From JAMLIN01 sp964476625 (GTDB lineage Bacteria > Pseudomonadota > Gammaproteobacteria > Burkholderiales > Burkholderiaceae_E), in contig CAYZBJ010000094.1 in the NCBI GenBank assembly GCA_964476625.1, positions 1-14,103 of the forward strand: DNA of 14,103 nt. Reading direction: 5' to 3'. Shown in pieces: positions 1 to 7,333 of the stretch. Position 1 is the stretch's first letter. Every line of letters starts with the position of its first letter. The position numbers and the translations under genes are program-made. Under the pieces are notes generated by a model, which saw nothing but the letters and a program-made list of their open reading frames with translations, did no database searches and was not told the origin of the DNA.

Positions 1-57
1 ATAATCGTCCCAAGGTGCTAAATACGGAAATAGCCTGTTTCACGCGGCGGCGAGCTC

Positions 58-2280
58 ATGGAACGTTCATTCAAAAAGGAAGTGCAGTCTCTTCGTCTCG
101 GCGACGGCGAGACCTTTCACGGCGAGGGAATCCTCGCCGTCACCAAGGCGTTGCTGCAGTCGGGCGTCTCCTATGTCGGCGGCTATCAGGGCGCGCCGGT
201 GTCGCATCTGCTCGACGTGATGGTGCAGGCGCGCGACTACCTCGACACCCTCGGGGTGCATGTCGAGGCCTGCACCAACGAAGCCTCGGCCGCGGCGATG
301 CTCGGCGCCTCGATCAACTATCCGGTGCGCGGCGCCGTCACCTGGAAGTCGATCGTCGGCACCAACGTCGCGGCCGACGCGTTGTCGAACCTCGCTTCGC
401 CGGGGGTGGTGGGCGGTGCGCTCATCATCGTCGGCGAGGACTACGGCGAGGGCGCGAGCGTCATCCAGGAGCGCACCCACGCCTACGCGATGAAGTCCTC
501 GATGTGGCTGCTCGACCCTCGCCCCGACCTGCCGACGATCGTGCGCATGACCGAGGAAGCCTTCGCGCTGTCGGAAGCCTCGAACACCCCGGTCTTCATG
601 GAGCTGCGCATCCGCGCCTGCCATGTCCGCGGCAGCTTCGTGGCGAGCGACAACCGGGCGCCGGCGATCTCGACCCGGTCGCCGGTCGGGCGCGCCGCCG
701 ATTTCGACTATGCCCGGCTCGCGCATCCGCCGGTGACCTTCGCCCACGAGAAGCTCAAGGGCGAGGTGCGCCTGCCCGCTGCCCGCGCCGCCATCATCGA
801 GCGCGGCCTCAACGACATCACCGACGGCGAGCACGCGGGCCTGGGGCTGATCGTGCAGGGCGGCCTGTGGAACAACCTCTTGCGGGCCTTGCAACTCCTT
901 GGCCTGGCCGACGAGTTCGGCGCGAGCCGCATCCCCATCCTGTGCCTGAACGTCGTCTACCCGCTGGTGCCCGGGCAGGTCGCCGGCTTCTGCGCCGGGC
1001 GCGACGCGGTGCTGGTGGTAGAGGAGGGCCAGCCCGAGTACATCGAGCAGGAGGTGGCCACCCTGTTGCGCCGGGCGGGCATCGCGACCCCGCTGCACGG
1101 CAAGGACCTGCTCGCGATGGCCGGCGAATACACCACCGAGCTGATCCTCGGCGGGCTGCTGGCGTTCCTCGACGCGCGTGCGCCTGCGCTCGCCGCGGCC
1201 GCCGGCCCGGCGCGCGAGCGGCTCGCCGCGCTCGCCGGCCGGCGCGCCGAAGCGGCCCGGGTGCTGGGCGCCCCGCTCGCCGCGCGCCCGCCGACCTTCT
1301 GTGTCGGCTGCCCCGAGCGGCCGGTGTTCTCCGCGCTCTCGCAACTGCGCAGCGCCGACGGCCCATTGCACATCGCCGCCGACATCGGCTGCCATGCCTT
1401 CGCCACCTTCGAGCCCTTCTCGATGGGCAACTCCATCCTCGGCTACGGCATGAGCCTCGCGAGCGCGGCCGGCATCGCGCCCCTGTCTTCCTCGCGGCCG
1501 ATCGCGGTGATGGGCGACGGCGGCTTCTGGCACAACGGCCTGCTCTCGGGCGTGACCTCCAGCCTGTTGAACGGCAATGACGGTGTGCTGGTCGTGATGA
1601 AGAACGGCTATACCTCGGCCACCGGCACCCAGGAGGTGATCTCCACCCCCGCCGAGGACGAGCGCCGCGCCGCCGGCGCGGGCAGCGCGACCGGCGGCCA
1701 GCTGACGATCGAGAACACCTTGCGCGGGCTCGGGGTCAAGTGGCTGCGCACGGTGCACAGCTACCGGGTCGGCGAGATGAAGCAGGTGCTCGCCGAGGCG
1801 CTCGCCACCGACGAGCCCGGCCTGAAGGTCGTCATCGCCGAAGGCGAATGCCAGCTCGAGCGCCAGCGCCGTACCCGGCCGCAGCAGGCGCGCCGGCTCG
1901 CCGCCGGCGAACGGATGCTGCGGGTTCGCTATCGTGTCGACGAGGATGTCTGCACCGGCGACCACGCCTGCATCCGTATCTCCGGCTGTCCGGCCCTCGG
2001 GGTGCGCGATGCCGCCGATCCGCTGCGTACCGACCCGGTCGCCTGGGTCGATCCGAAGCAGTGCGTCGGCTGCGGCCTGTGCGGCGAGAATGCGCACGCC
2101 GCGACCCTGTGCCCGAGCTTCCAGCGGGTGGAGATCATCCAGAACCCGAGCCGCTTCGACCGGCTGCGCGACCGCATCTCGCGCTGGCTGGTCGGTTCGC
2201 CCCGTGCCGGCAGGGCTCGAGCCCCGGTCGGCGCAGGCAGCGGCGCCGCGACCGGCCCGCGCGAGGCGCGGCGTGGCTGA
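58..2280 (+). CDS. iorA: Indolepyruvate/arylpyruvate:ferredoxin oxidoreductase, alpha subunit (TPP and ferredoxin domains)
   Basis: The family decarboxylates arylpyruvates (indolepyruvate, phenylpyruvate) to aryl-acetyl-CoA, reducing ferredoxin, in the cytoplasm. The 740-residue product starts with a pyrimidine-binding-type domain (GYQGAPVS at 42-49, in the place of the family's GYPGTPSS-like motif). The TPP-binding domain has FCVGCPER at 414-421, GDGGFWHNG at 486-494 and KNGYTSATGTQ at 515-525. A ferredoxin-like domain follows at about 625-690 with Cys 632, 638, 644, 669, 672, 675 and 685. The usual second Cys of the first cluster motif is Asp635 (CTGDHAC). The last ~40 residues are low-complexity and basic. 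It is longer than archaeal IorA (about 600-650). The ATG at 58 places the first conserved block at a normal distance; its ribosome site is weak. Bases 1-42 are AT-rich (about 60%), unlike the rest, and may hold the promoter, though I could not assign convincing -35/-10 boxes. It is coupled to the beta subunit by an 8-base overlap. Which 2-oxo acid is used cannot be read from the sequence. Confidence 0.9.
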   Translation: MERSFKKEVQSLRLGDGETFHGEGILAVTKALLQSGVSYVGGYQGAPVSHLLDVMVQARDYLDTLGVHVEACTNEASAAAMLGASINYPVRGAVTWKSIVGTNVAADALSNLASPGVVGGALIIVGEDYGEGASVIQERTHAYAMKSSMWLLDPRPDLPTIVRMTEEAFALSEASNTPVFMELRIRACHVRGSFVASDNRAPAISTRSPVGRAADFDYARLAHPPVTFAHEKLKGEVRLPAARAAIIERGLNDITDGEHAGLGLIVQGGLWNNLLRALQLLGLADEFGASRIPILCLNVVYPLVPGQVAGFCAGRDAVLVVEEGQPEYIEQEVATLLRRAGIATPLHGKDLLAMAGEYTTELILGGLLAFLDARAPALAAAAGPARERLAALAGRRAEAARVLGAPLAARPPTFCVGCPERPVFSALSQLRSADGPLHIAADIGCHAFATFEPFSMGNSILGYGMSLASAAGIAPLSSSRPIAVMGDGGFWHNGLLSGVTSSLLNGNDGVLVVMKNGYTSATGTQEVISTPAEDERRAAGAGSATGGQLTIENTLRGLGVKWLRTVHSYRVGEMKQVLAEALATDEPGLKVVIAEGECQLERQRRTRPQQARRLAAGERMLRVRYRVDEDVCTGDHACIRISGCPALGVRDAADPLRTDPVAWVDPKQCVGCGLCGENAHAATLCPSFQRVEIIQNPSRFDRLRDRISRWLVGSPRAGRARAPVGAGSGAATGPREARRG
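2263..2266 (+). promoter_or_regulatory. Ribosome binding site deciding the GTG start of the beta subunit
   Basis: GAGG lies 6 bases before GTG 2273, inside the 3' end of the alpha-subunit gene. The open frame extends far upstream (to 1934) but the upstream part is only an out-of-frame reading of the alpha subunit. The GTG with this site, followed at once by the conserved gamma-domain strand, is the best start. Confidence 0.6.
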
Positions 2281-3853
2281 GGCCACCCGCAAGGCGCTCA
2301 TCCTCGCGCTCGGTGGCGAGGGCGGCGGGGTGCTCGCCCAGTGGTTGGTGGAAGCGGCGCTCACCTGCGGCTATCCGGTGCAGTCGACCTCGATCCCCGG
2401 TGTCGCCCAGCGCACCGGCGCCACCTCCTACTACCTCGAGTGCCTGCCCCGGCCGCTGGCGGCGGGCGAACGCGCGCCGGTGTTCTGCCTTTCGCCGCTT
2501 GCCGGCGACCTCGACCTGCTGGTCTCGACCGAGCTGCTCGAGACCGCCCGCGCCCTCGAGCGCGGCCTGCCCGACCCGGCTCGCACCCTGCTGGTGTCGT
2601 CCTCCTCGCGAGTGTTGACCGTCGCCGAGAAGATGCCGATGGCCGATGGCCGGCGCGATGCCGCGACCCTGGCCCGCCAGGTGTCGGAACTGCATCCGGG
2701 CGCGCTGCTCTTCGACATGCAGGCGGCGGCGCGCGAGGCCGGTACCGTCGTGTCGGCGGTGATGTTCGGCGCCATCGCCGCTACCGGCGTGCTGGGGTTG
2801 CCGCGCGATGCTTGCGAGGACATCGTCCGCCGGTCCGGGCGCGGCGCGCAGGCGAGCCTCGCGGGTTTCGCCGCGGGCTTCGCTGCCGCTCGCGCCGCAA
2901 CGGCGGACGCGGGTGCGGGTGGAGATGGCGAGGCGGAAGCTGGCATCGTGGCAGCGCCGGGCGCCAGGGGCGAAGCGGTCGCCGCGATCGCGCCCGCGAC
3001 CACCCGGGTCGGCGGCATCGAGCTGCCCGGACCGGTGGCTGCCATTGCCCGGCTCGGCGCCGAGCGCATCGCCGACTTCCAGGACGAGGAACTCGCCGCC
3101 GACTACCTCGGCCGGGTCGCCGCCTGGGTCGGGCTCGAGCGCGCCGCCGGCGGCGTCCCGGATCATGCCGCCAGCGCCGCGGCCGCCCGCGCCCTTGCGC
3201 TGTGGATGCCCTACCAGGACGTGATCCGGGTCGCCGACCTGAAGTCGCGGTCCGAGCGCTTCGCCCAGGTGCGCGCCGATGTCGATGCCGCACCCGACGA
3301 ACCGGTGGTGGTGCGCGACTACCTGCGCCCGCGCGTTGCCGAGATCGCCGATATCCTGCCGCCGCGCCTGGCCGAGCGGCTGACGGCCTGGGCGGCGCGT
3401 CGCGGGCGGGTCGACCTGTCCGACGGGATCCGGCTGCCCACCAGCCGCGCCCACGGCCTGCTCGCGATGCGGATGCTGGCGAGCCTGCGCCGCTGGCGGC
3501 GGCGCTCGAGCCGCTTCGCCCGTGAAACTGCGCTGATCGCGCGCTGGGATGCGGCCCTGCGCGAGGCGCTGGCGCTTGATGCCGGACTCGCCCTCGAGAT
3601 CGCCCGGCTGCCGCGTCTCATCAAGGGCTACGGCGACACCCATGCGCGTGGCATGGCGAGTTTCACCCGCATTCTCGCGGGCCTGGTCGAGCCGGCCGTT
3701 GGCGAACCCGCCGGGCGTGCCCGCGCGATCCGCGAGGCCGCCGCGGCGGCGCTGGCCGACCCGCAGGGCCGGGCGCTCGCGCAAGCGCTCGGCGAACCGC
3801 CGCCCGAGCCGCCCCTGCGGCCGATCCGGATCGTGCGGCGCGCGAAGACCTGA
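2273..3853 (+). CDS. iorB: Indolepyruvate oxidoreductase beta subunit family protein (gamma-type 2-oxoacid oxidoreductase domain plus DUF6537)
   Basis: This is the partner subunit of the 2-oxoacid:ferredoxin oxidoreductase encoded just upstream; it overlaps that gene by 8 bases and begins with GTG. The 526-residue product opens with the gamma-type domain: a glycine-rich loop LGGEGGGVLAQ at 13-23 and GVAQRTGAT at 43-51, matching the GxxQRxG motif of IorB. This domain fills about the first 200 residues, which is the whole length of a classical IorB. An Ala/Gly-rich linker follows (about 205-250), then a ~250-residue helical, Arg-rich region that I assign to DUF6537 on the motif RLIKGYGDTHARG at 448-460. 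DUF6537 is known from large fused indolepyruvate oxidoreductases and from proteobacterial beta subunits; its role is not established. The two subunits should form a cytoplasmic complex. No cluster-binding Cys motif is visible here, so electron transfer would go through the alpha-subunit ferredoxin domain. Confidence 0.85.
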   Translation: MAEATRKALILALGGEGGGVLAQWLVEAALTCGYPVQSTSIPGVAQRTGATSYYLECLPRPLAAGERAPVFCLSPLAGDLDLLVSTELLETARALERGLPDPARTLLVSSSSRVLTVAEKMPMADGRRDAATLARQVSELHPGALLFDMQAAAREAGTVVSAVMFGAIAATGVLGLPRDACEDIVRRSGRGAQASLAGFAAGFAAARAATADAGAGGDGEAEAGIVAAPGARGEAVAAIAPATTRVGGIELPGPVAAIARLGAERIADFQDEELAADYLGRVAAWVGLERAAGGVPDHAASAAAARALALWMPYQDVIRVADLKSRSERFAQVRADVDAAPDEPVVVRDYLRPRVAEIADILPPRLAERLTAWAARRGRVDLSDGIRLPTSRAHGLLAMRMLASLRRWRRRSSRFARETALIARWDAALREALALDAGLALEIARLPRLIKGYGDTHARGMASFTRILAGLVEPAVGEPAGRARAIREAAAAALADPQGRALAQALGEPPPEPPLRPIRIVRRAKT

Positions 3854-3904
3854 CGCACCGCCCGATCGCGTCCGATTCCCGGGTTCCGCGCCGGGCATCC
3901 CGAT

Positions 3905-3965
3905 TGCAGTGCGGCATTCGTTGCGCACCAGCCCCGCCGGGGTGGTGTGCGTTCTGCCGTGTGCA
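3905..3965 (+). other. Long imperfect hairpin between the iorB-like gene and the acyltransferase
   Basis: Bases 3923-3935 pair with 3939-3950 around a 3-base loop: 12 pairs including two G-T, with A3930 bulged. An outer arm pairs 3905-3916 with 3955-3965: 11 pairs including two G-T, with G3909 bulged. An unpaired 6/4-base internal loop lies between them. The structure fills the second half of the 112-base gap and ends at the base just before ATG 3966. There is no T-tract after it, so it is not a classical intrinsic terminator. It could be an mRNA structure that masks the start, a Rho-pausing hairpin ending the upstream transcript, or a two-way structure. The pairing was done by hand, without energy calculation. 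Confidence 0.5.
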
Positions 3966-5102
3966 ATGCCGACGAGTTTCCAGCGCCCCGACCTTCGAAT
4001 CCTCACGCCCCTGCGCGGCATTGCCGCGCTCTGGGTCGTGGTCTACCACTACAGCTACCAGTACCTTCCGGCGCTGCAGCCCGAGCGGGCCGGGCAGTTC
4101 GTCGAGAAGGGCTACCTCGCGGTGGACCTGTTCTTCATGCTGAGCGGCTTCGTGCTCACGCATGTCTACCACGATGAACTGGGGCGCTTCGATGCCGGCC
4201 GCTACCGGGATTTCCTCGTCGCACGGGTCGCCCGGCTGTATCCGCTGCACCTGCTGGTGCTGCTTGCCTTCGTCACGACGGCGGTCGGCGGCCGGATGCT
4301 CGACTTCGCCCTGACCGGCCACTTCGAGACCCTGCCGCTCGAAGGCGCGGAATCCGTGCTGGCGATCTTCGCCAACCTCCTGATGCTGCAGGGGCTACAT
4401 GCCGGCGAGTTGAGCTGGAACTACCCGGCTTGGTCGATCAGCGTCGAGTTCTTCGCCTACCTCCTGTTTCCGCTCGCGCTGGGCCCGATCTGGCGTGCCG
4501 GGCGGATGCGCGGCGCGCTGATCGGGCTCGGGCTCGCCGGCGGCATCGTCGCCTTCGCCTGGCTCGCCCGCGGCGACTTCAACCAGTGGGACGGGCCGCT
4601 CGCCATTGCCCGCTGCCTGCCGGAGTTCCTGCTCGGCTCGCTGCTCTACACCGGCTTGCGCCGGCCGGCCGTGGCCCGCTGGCTCGGCAGCGACCGGGTT
4701 GCCGCCGGCCTGCTCGCCGCCGGTGTCCTGCTCCTGCATTTCGGTGCGCCCGACCTCGTCAACGTCGCGCTGTTCGCCGTGATCGTGCTGTCGCTCGCCG
4801 CCAATAGCGGCCGCGTCCAGGCCCTGCTCGACCAGCCACTGCTGGTCCGTCTCGGCGAGCTGTCCTACGCGCTCTACCTGATCCACGGCTTCGTCGAGTA
4901 CCTGACCACCCGAATGCTGGCCTCGGGCCCGGGCATCGTCGATCGCGGCGAACTCGGCGTGGCATCCTCGCTCGCGCTGATGATGTCGATGATCGCGGTC
5001 TCGCTGCTGCTCGCCTCGTATGCGTATCCGCACATCGAGATGCGCGGCCGCCGCGCGCTGCGCGCCCGGCTGATGGCCCGCTCCGGGCGGCAGCCAGCCT
5101 AG
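3966..5102 (+). CDS. Integral-membrane acyltransferase, acyltransferase-3 (OafA/NodX) family
   Basis: The 378-residue membrane protein should have about ten membrane helices. Members move acyl groups (often acetyl) onto sugars of surface or exported polysaccharides, glycopeptides or lipids. The family R-x10-H motif is present as R17 to H28 in the first helix region (PLRGIAALWVVVYH). The segments GYLAVDLFFMLSGFVLT, ARVARLYPLHLL, a Trp/Ser/Glu motif (PAWSISVEFFAYLLFP) and the late SYALYLIHGF are all typical of the family. No C-terminal SGNH domain is attached. The ATG at 3966 was chosen because it places R17 where the family has it; no good ribosome site is visible, and a GTG near 3942 is an alternative. 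No polysaccharide, transporter or lipid gene lies nearby, so the substrate cannot be inferred. It has the same strand as its neighbours but is separated from them by 112 and 89 bases, so it may be independently transcribed. Confidence 0.85.
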   Translation: MPTSFQRPDLRILTPLRGIAALWVVVYHYSYQYLPALQPERAGQFVEKGYLAVDLFFMLSGFVLTHVYHDELGRFDAGRYRDFLVARVARLYPLHLLVLLAFVTTAVGGRMLDFALTGHFETLPLEGAESVLAIFANLLMLQGLHAGELSWNYPAWSISVEFFAYLLFPLALGPIWRAGRMRGALIGLGLAGGIVAFAWLARGDFNQWDGPLAIARCLPEFLLGSLLYTGLRRPAVARWLGSDRVAAGLLAAGVLLLHFGAPDLVNVALFAVIVLSLAANSGRVQALLDQPLLVRLGELSYALYLIHGFVEYLTTRMLASGPGIVDRGELGVASSLALMMSMIAVSLLLASYAYPHIEMRGRRALRARLMARSGRQPA

Positions 5103-5135
5103 ACTGCCGCTTCGTCGCCCGCTTCGCCAAACGAA

Positions 5136-5164
5136 TTGCTGGGTCGCCACCGGCTGGCTACCAT
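5136..5164 (+). promoter_or_regulatory. Candidate promoter for the FAD monooxygenase gene
   Basis: TTGCTG (5136-5141) and TACCAT (5159-5164) are separated by 17 bases and resemble sigma-70 boxes (3 of 6 and 4 of 6 matches). Transcription would start near 5171, giving a very short leader that still includes the strong ribosome site at 5175-5183. The match is weak in a GC-rich genome. Confidence 0.25.
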
Positions 5165-5174
5165 GCAGGCATCG

Positions 5175-5183
5175 AAGGAGGAG
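5175..5183 (+). promoter_or_regulatory. Strong Shine-Dalgarno site of the FAD monooxygenase gene
   Basis: AAGGAGGAG lies 8 bases before ATG 5192. It is the best ribosome site in the window and fixes this start over the out-of-frame ATG at 5163. Confidence 0.75.
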
Positions 5184-5191
5184 CGCTGGCG

Positions 5192-6970
5192 ATGCTGGCA
5201 ACCTACGACTACCCGAAGTACGCCTATCGCCGGCCGGCCGAGCTCGATCGCCCGGGCGTCGCGTCGGCGCCGGTCGTCGTGGTCGGCGCCGGGCCGGTCG
5301 GCCTTGCCGCCGCCATCGACCTTGCCCAGGCGGGCACCCCGGTCATCCTGCTCGACGACGACGACACCGTCTCGCTTGGCTCGCGCGGCGTCTGCTACGC
5401 CAAGCGCACCCTCGAGATCCTCGATCGCCTCGGCTGTCCGCAGCCGGCCGGGCGGGGCGTATCCTGGAATGTCGGGCGCACCTTCTTCGACCAGGACGAG
5501 GTCTACAGCTTCAACCTCGCGCCGCAGGCCGACGAGCAACGCCCTGGCATGGTCAACCTGCAGCAGTACTGGCTCGAGCAGTACCTCGTCGAGCGGGCGC
5601 AGGCGTTGCCCTCGCTCGACCTGCGCTTTCGCAACAAGGTGCTCGGCATCGACCCCCGGCCCGAGGGGGTTCGCCTGCGTATCGAGACACCCGACGGCGA
5701 GTACGCGCTCGACGCCGACTGGGTGGTTGCCGCCGACGGCGCGCGCAGTCCGTTGCGGCGCATGCTCGGGCTCGACATCGACGGCCGCGTATTCCGCGAC
5801 CGCTTCCTGATCGCCGATGTGGTCATGAAGGCCGACTTCCCGGCCGAACGCTGGTTCTGGTTCGATCCGCCCTTTCATCGCGGCCAGTCGGTGCTGCTGC
5901 ACAAGCAGGCCGACAACGTCTGGCGCATCGATTTCCAGCTCGGCTGGCAGGCCGACCCCGAGGAGGCGAAGAAGCCCGAGAACGTGGTCCCGCGCATCCG
6001 CGCGATGCTCGGGCCCGATCGCGAGTTCGAACTCGAATGGGTCAGCGTCTATACCTTCCAGTGCCGGCGCCTGAACGATTTCCGCCATGGCCGGGTGCTG
6101 TTCGTCGGCGACAGCGCCCACCAGGTCTCGCCCTTCGGCGCCCGTGGCGCCAACTCCGGCATCCAGGACACCGACAACCTGTGCTGGAAGCTCGGCCTGG
6201 TGATCGCCGGCCGCGCGCCCGCGAGCCTGCTCGACACGTACTGCGCCGAGCGTATCCAGGCGGCCGACGAGAACATCGCCAACTCGACCCGCTCGACCGA
6301 TTTCATCACCCCCAAGAGCCGCGCGAGCCTGGTGTTTCGCAACGCGGTCCTCGAGCTTGCCCGCCACCATCCCTTTGCCCGCGCTCTGGTCAATTCCGGC
6401 CGCCTGTCGGTGCCGACGCACCTGCACGACTCGCCCGCCAATACCGCGGACACCGATGCCTTCGAAGGCCGCATGCGCCCGGGCGCGCCGATGGACGATG
6501 CGCCCGTCGCGGGGCCTGCGGGCCAATGGCTGCTGCCGCATTGCGGCGGCCGCTTCGTGCTGATGCTGTTTGCCGACCAACCGGGGACGCTGGCGCCGGA
6601 AACCCGCGAGGCGCTCGCGAGCCTGGCGCGCGGCGCGGTGCCGGTCGAGACCCTGGTGGTCTCGCCGCCCGCCGCATGGCCCGGGCCGCCCGGTGCGGCG
6701 TCCGCGCCCGATCTGGCCGCATCGGCTGTGCCGGACGACGGCGCCGTGGCGGTATCGGTGCCGGGCGCACGCCAGGTGCGCGACCTGCGCGGCCTCGTCG
6801 CCGCGCGCTACGATGGCCGTGACGGCACCTGCTACCTGATCCGACCCGACCAGCATGTCTGCGCCCGCTGGCGTCGCTTCGATGCGGACGCGGTGGCGCG
6901 GGCGCTGGCGCGCGCAATCGGTATCGGGGAGGGCGCCAGGCAGGGCGCCGCACGAGGCGGGGAGTCATGA
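5192..6970 (+). CDS. FAD-dependent aromatic-ring-type monooxygenase (MhpA/PheA/TfdB-like flavoprotein hydroxylase)
   Basis: The 592-residue cytoplasmic flavoprotein belongs to the class A hydroxylases, which use NAD(P)H and O2 to hydroxylate aromatic rings or related compounds. The three signature motifs are present: the FAD-binding GAGPVG at 32-37, the DG motif ADGARSPLRR starting at D182-G183, and the GD motif VGDSAHQVSPFGARGAN at 305-321. The sequence SRGVCYAKRTLEIL stands near residue 65, where MhpA-type enzymes have a similar SRA.. segment. Residues from about 450 form a C-terminal thioredoxin-like domain, as in phenol hydroxylases and MhpA. The length is normal (MhpA is about 550). The start has a strong ribosome site, and the stop codon overlaps the next start (ATGA). 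The substrate is unknown: no ring-cleavage dioxygenase or hydrolase lies beside it, so calling it 3-(3-hydroxyphenyl)propionate hydroxylase would overreach. Confidence 0.85.
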   Translation: MLATYDYPKYAYRRPAELDRPGVASAPVVVVGAGPVGLAAAIDLAQAGTPVILLDDDDTVSLGSRGVCYAKRTLEILDRLGCPQPAGRGVSWNVGRTFFDQDEVYSFNLAPQADEQRPGMVNLQQYWLEQYLVERAQALPSLDLRFRNKVLGIDPRPEGVRLRIETPDGEYALDADWVVAADGARSPLRRMLGLDIDGRVFRDRFLIADVVMKADFPAERWFWFDPPFHRGQSVLLHKQADNVWRIDFQLGWQADPEEAKKPENVVPRIRAMLGPDREFELEWVSVYTFQCRRLNDFRHGRVLFVGDSAHQVSPFGARGANSGIQDTDNLCWKLGLVIAGRAPASLLDTYCAERIQAADENIANSTRSTDFITPKSRASLVFRNAVLELARHHPFARALVNSGRLSVPTHLHDSPANTADTDAFEGRMRPGAPMDDAPVAGPAGQWLLPHCGGRFVLMLFADQPGTLAPETREALASLARGAVPVETLVVSPPAAWPGPPGAASAPDLAASAVPDDGAVAVSVPGARQVRDLRGLVAARYDGRDGTCYLIRPDQHVCARWRRFDADAVARALARAIGIGEGARQGAARGGES

Positions 6971-7230
6971 AGCTGATCACCGAACCGAACTTCCATCGTG
7001 GCGACGACCGCGGGCTCTGGCCCTATGCCCGCGGCGACGAGTTCTACGAAATGCTGATCGACGCCCATCGCGATCTCGACGAAGCCGGCAGCGCCATGTT
7101 GAACAGCAAGCTCGTCCTGCTGCTGGCCAACCATGTCGGCGAACTCGATGTCCTGCGCGAGGCGATCGATGCGGCGCGCGCCGGCATCGCGCCGGCGGTA
7201 TCCGGGGATACGTCGCCCGAGGGTGGCTGA
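6967..7230 (+). CDS. DUF2783 family small protein
   Basis: The 87-residue acidic protein matches what I know of DUF2783: an N-terminal LITEPNF-like stretch, then EFYEMLIDAHRDLD (26-39), NSKLVLLLANHVGELDVLREAI (47 onward) forming helices. It has no Cys motif, signal peptide or membrane segment. Its ATG lies in the ATGA overlap with the stop of the FAD monooxygenase, so the two are almost certainly translated together. In other proteobacteria DUF2783 genes are also found next to this type of flavoprotein, which suggests an accessory, stability or regulatory role for the hydroxylase. That role is inference; the biochemical function is unknown. The last ~15 residues (SGDTSPEGG) are a disordered-looking tail. 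Confidence 0.8.
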   Translation: MKLITEPNFHRGDDRGLWPYARGDEFYEMLIDAHRDLDEAGSAMLNSKLVLLLANHVGELDVLREAIDAARAGIAPAVSGDTSPEGG

Positions 7231-7333
7231 AGGGATCCGGGTCGGCGGCACCGTGTGCCCACCCGCATCGATCCGGCCGGCACGCGCCGAGGCGATCATG
7301 GCGTTTCGGTTCCGGATCGAACGGATGGCCTGG

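Noticed and set aside
1..57. Promoter boxes upstream of the alpha subunit
   Set aside because: The stretch is AT-rich and probably regulatory, but no -35/-10 pair of proper spacing stands out and the window edge cuts it off, so no site is assigned.
67..2364. A 765-residue open frame antisense to the alpha subunit
   Set aside because: Its composition (Arg, Gly, Ala, His, Gln-rich) shows no domain, and it is the complement of a gene with clear motifs. Long antisense frames are expected at this GC content.
2880..3025. Possible frameshift or gene boundary in the low-complexity middle of the beta subunit
   Set aside because: The frame stays open and conserved-looking sequence resumes (IELPGP, then RIADFQDEELAADYL), which fits a flexible linker joining two domains.
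2135..4021. A 628-residue open frame antisense to the beta subunit
   Set aside because: It has no recognisable motif and lies opposite well-supported codons; shadow of codon bias.
5163..5165. ATG just upstream as an alternative start of the FAD monooxygenase
   Set aside because: It is in a different frame (5163 is 29 bases before 5192), and the strong ribosome site at 5175-5183 serves ATG 5192.
7231..7333. Possible bidirectional terminator between the convergent DUF2783 and GNAT genes
   Set aside because: Only short complementary pieces (such as GTTC/GAAC around 7307-7322 and distant GATCCGG/CCGGATC) are present, with no stable compact stem and no T-tract on either strand.
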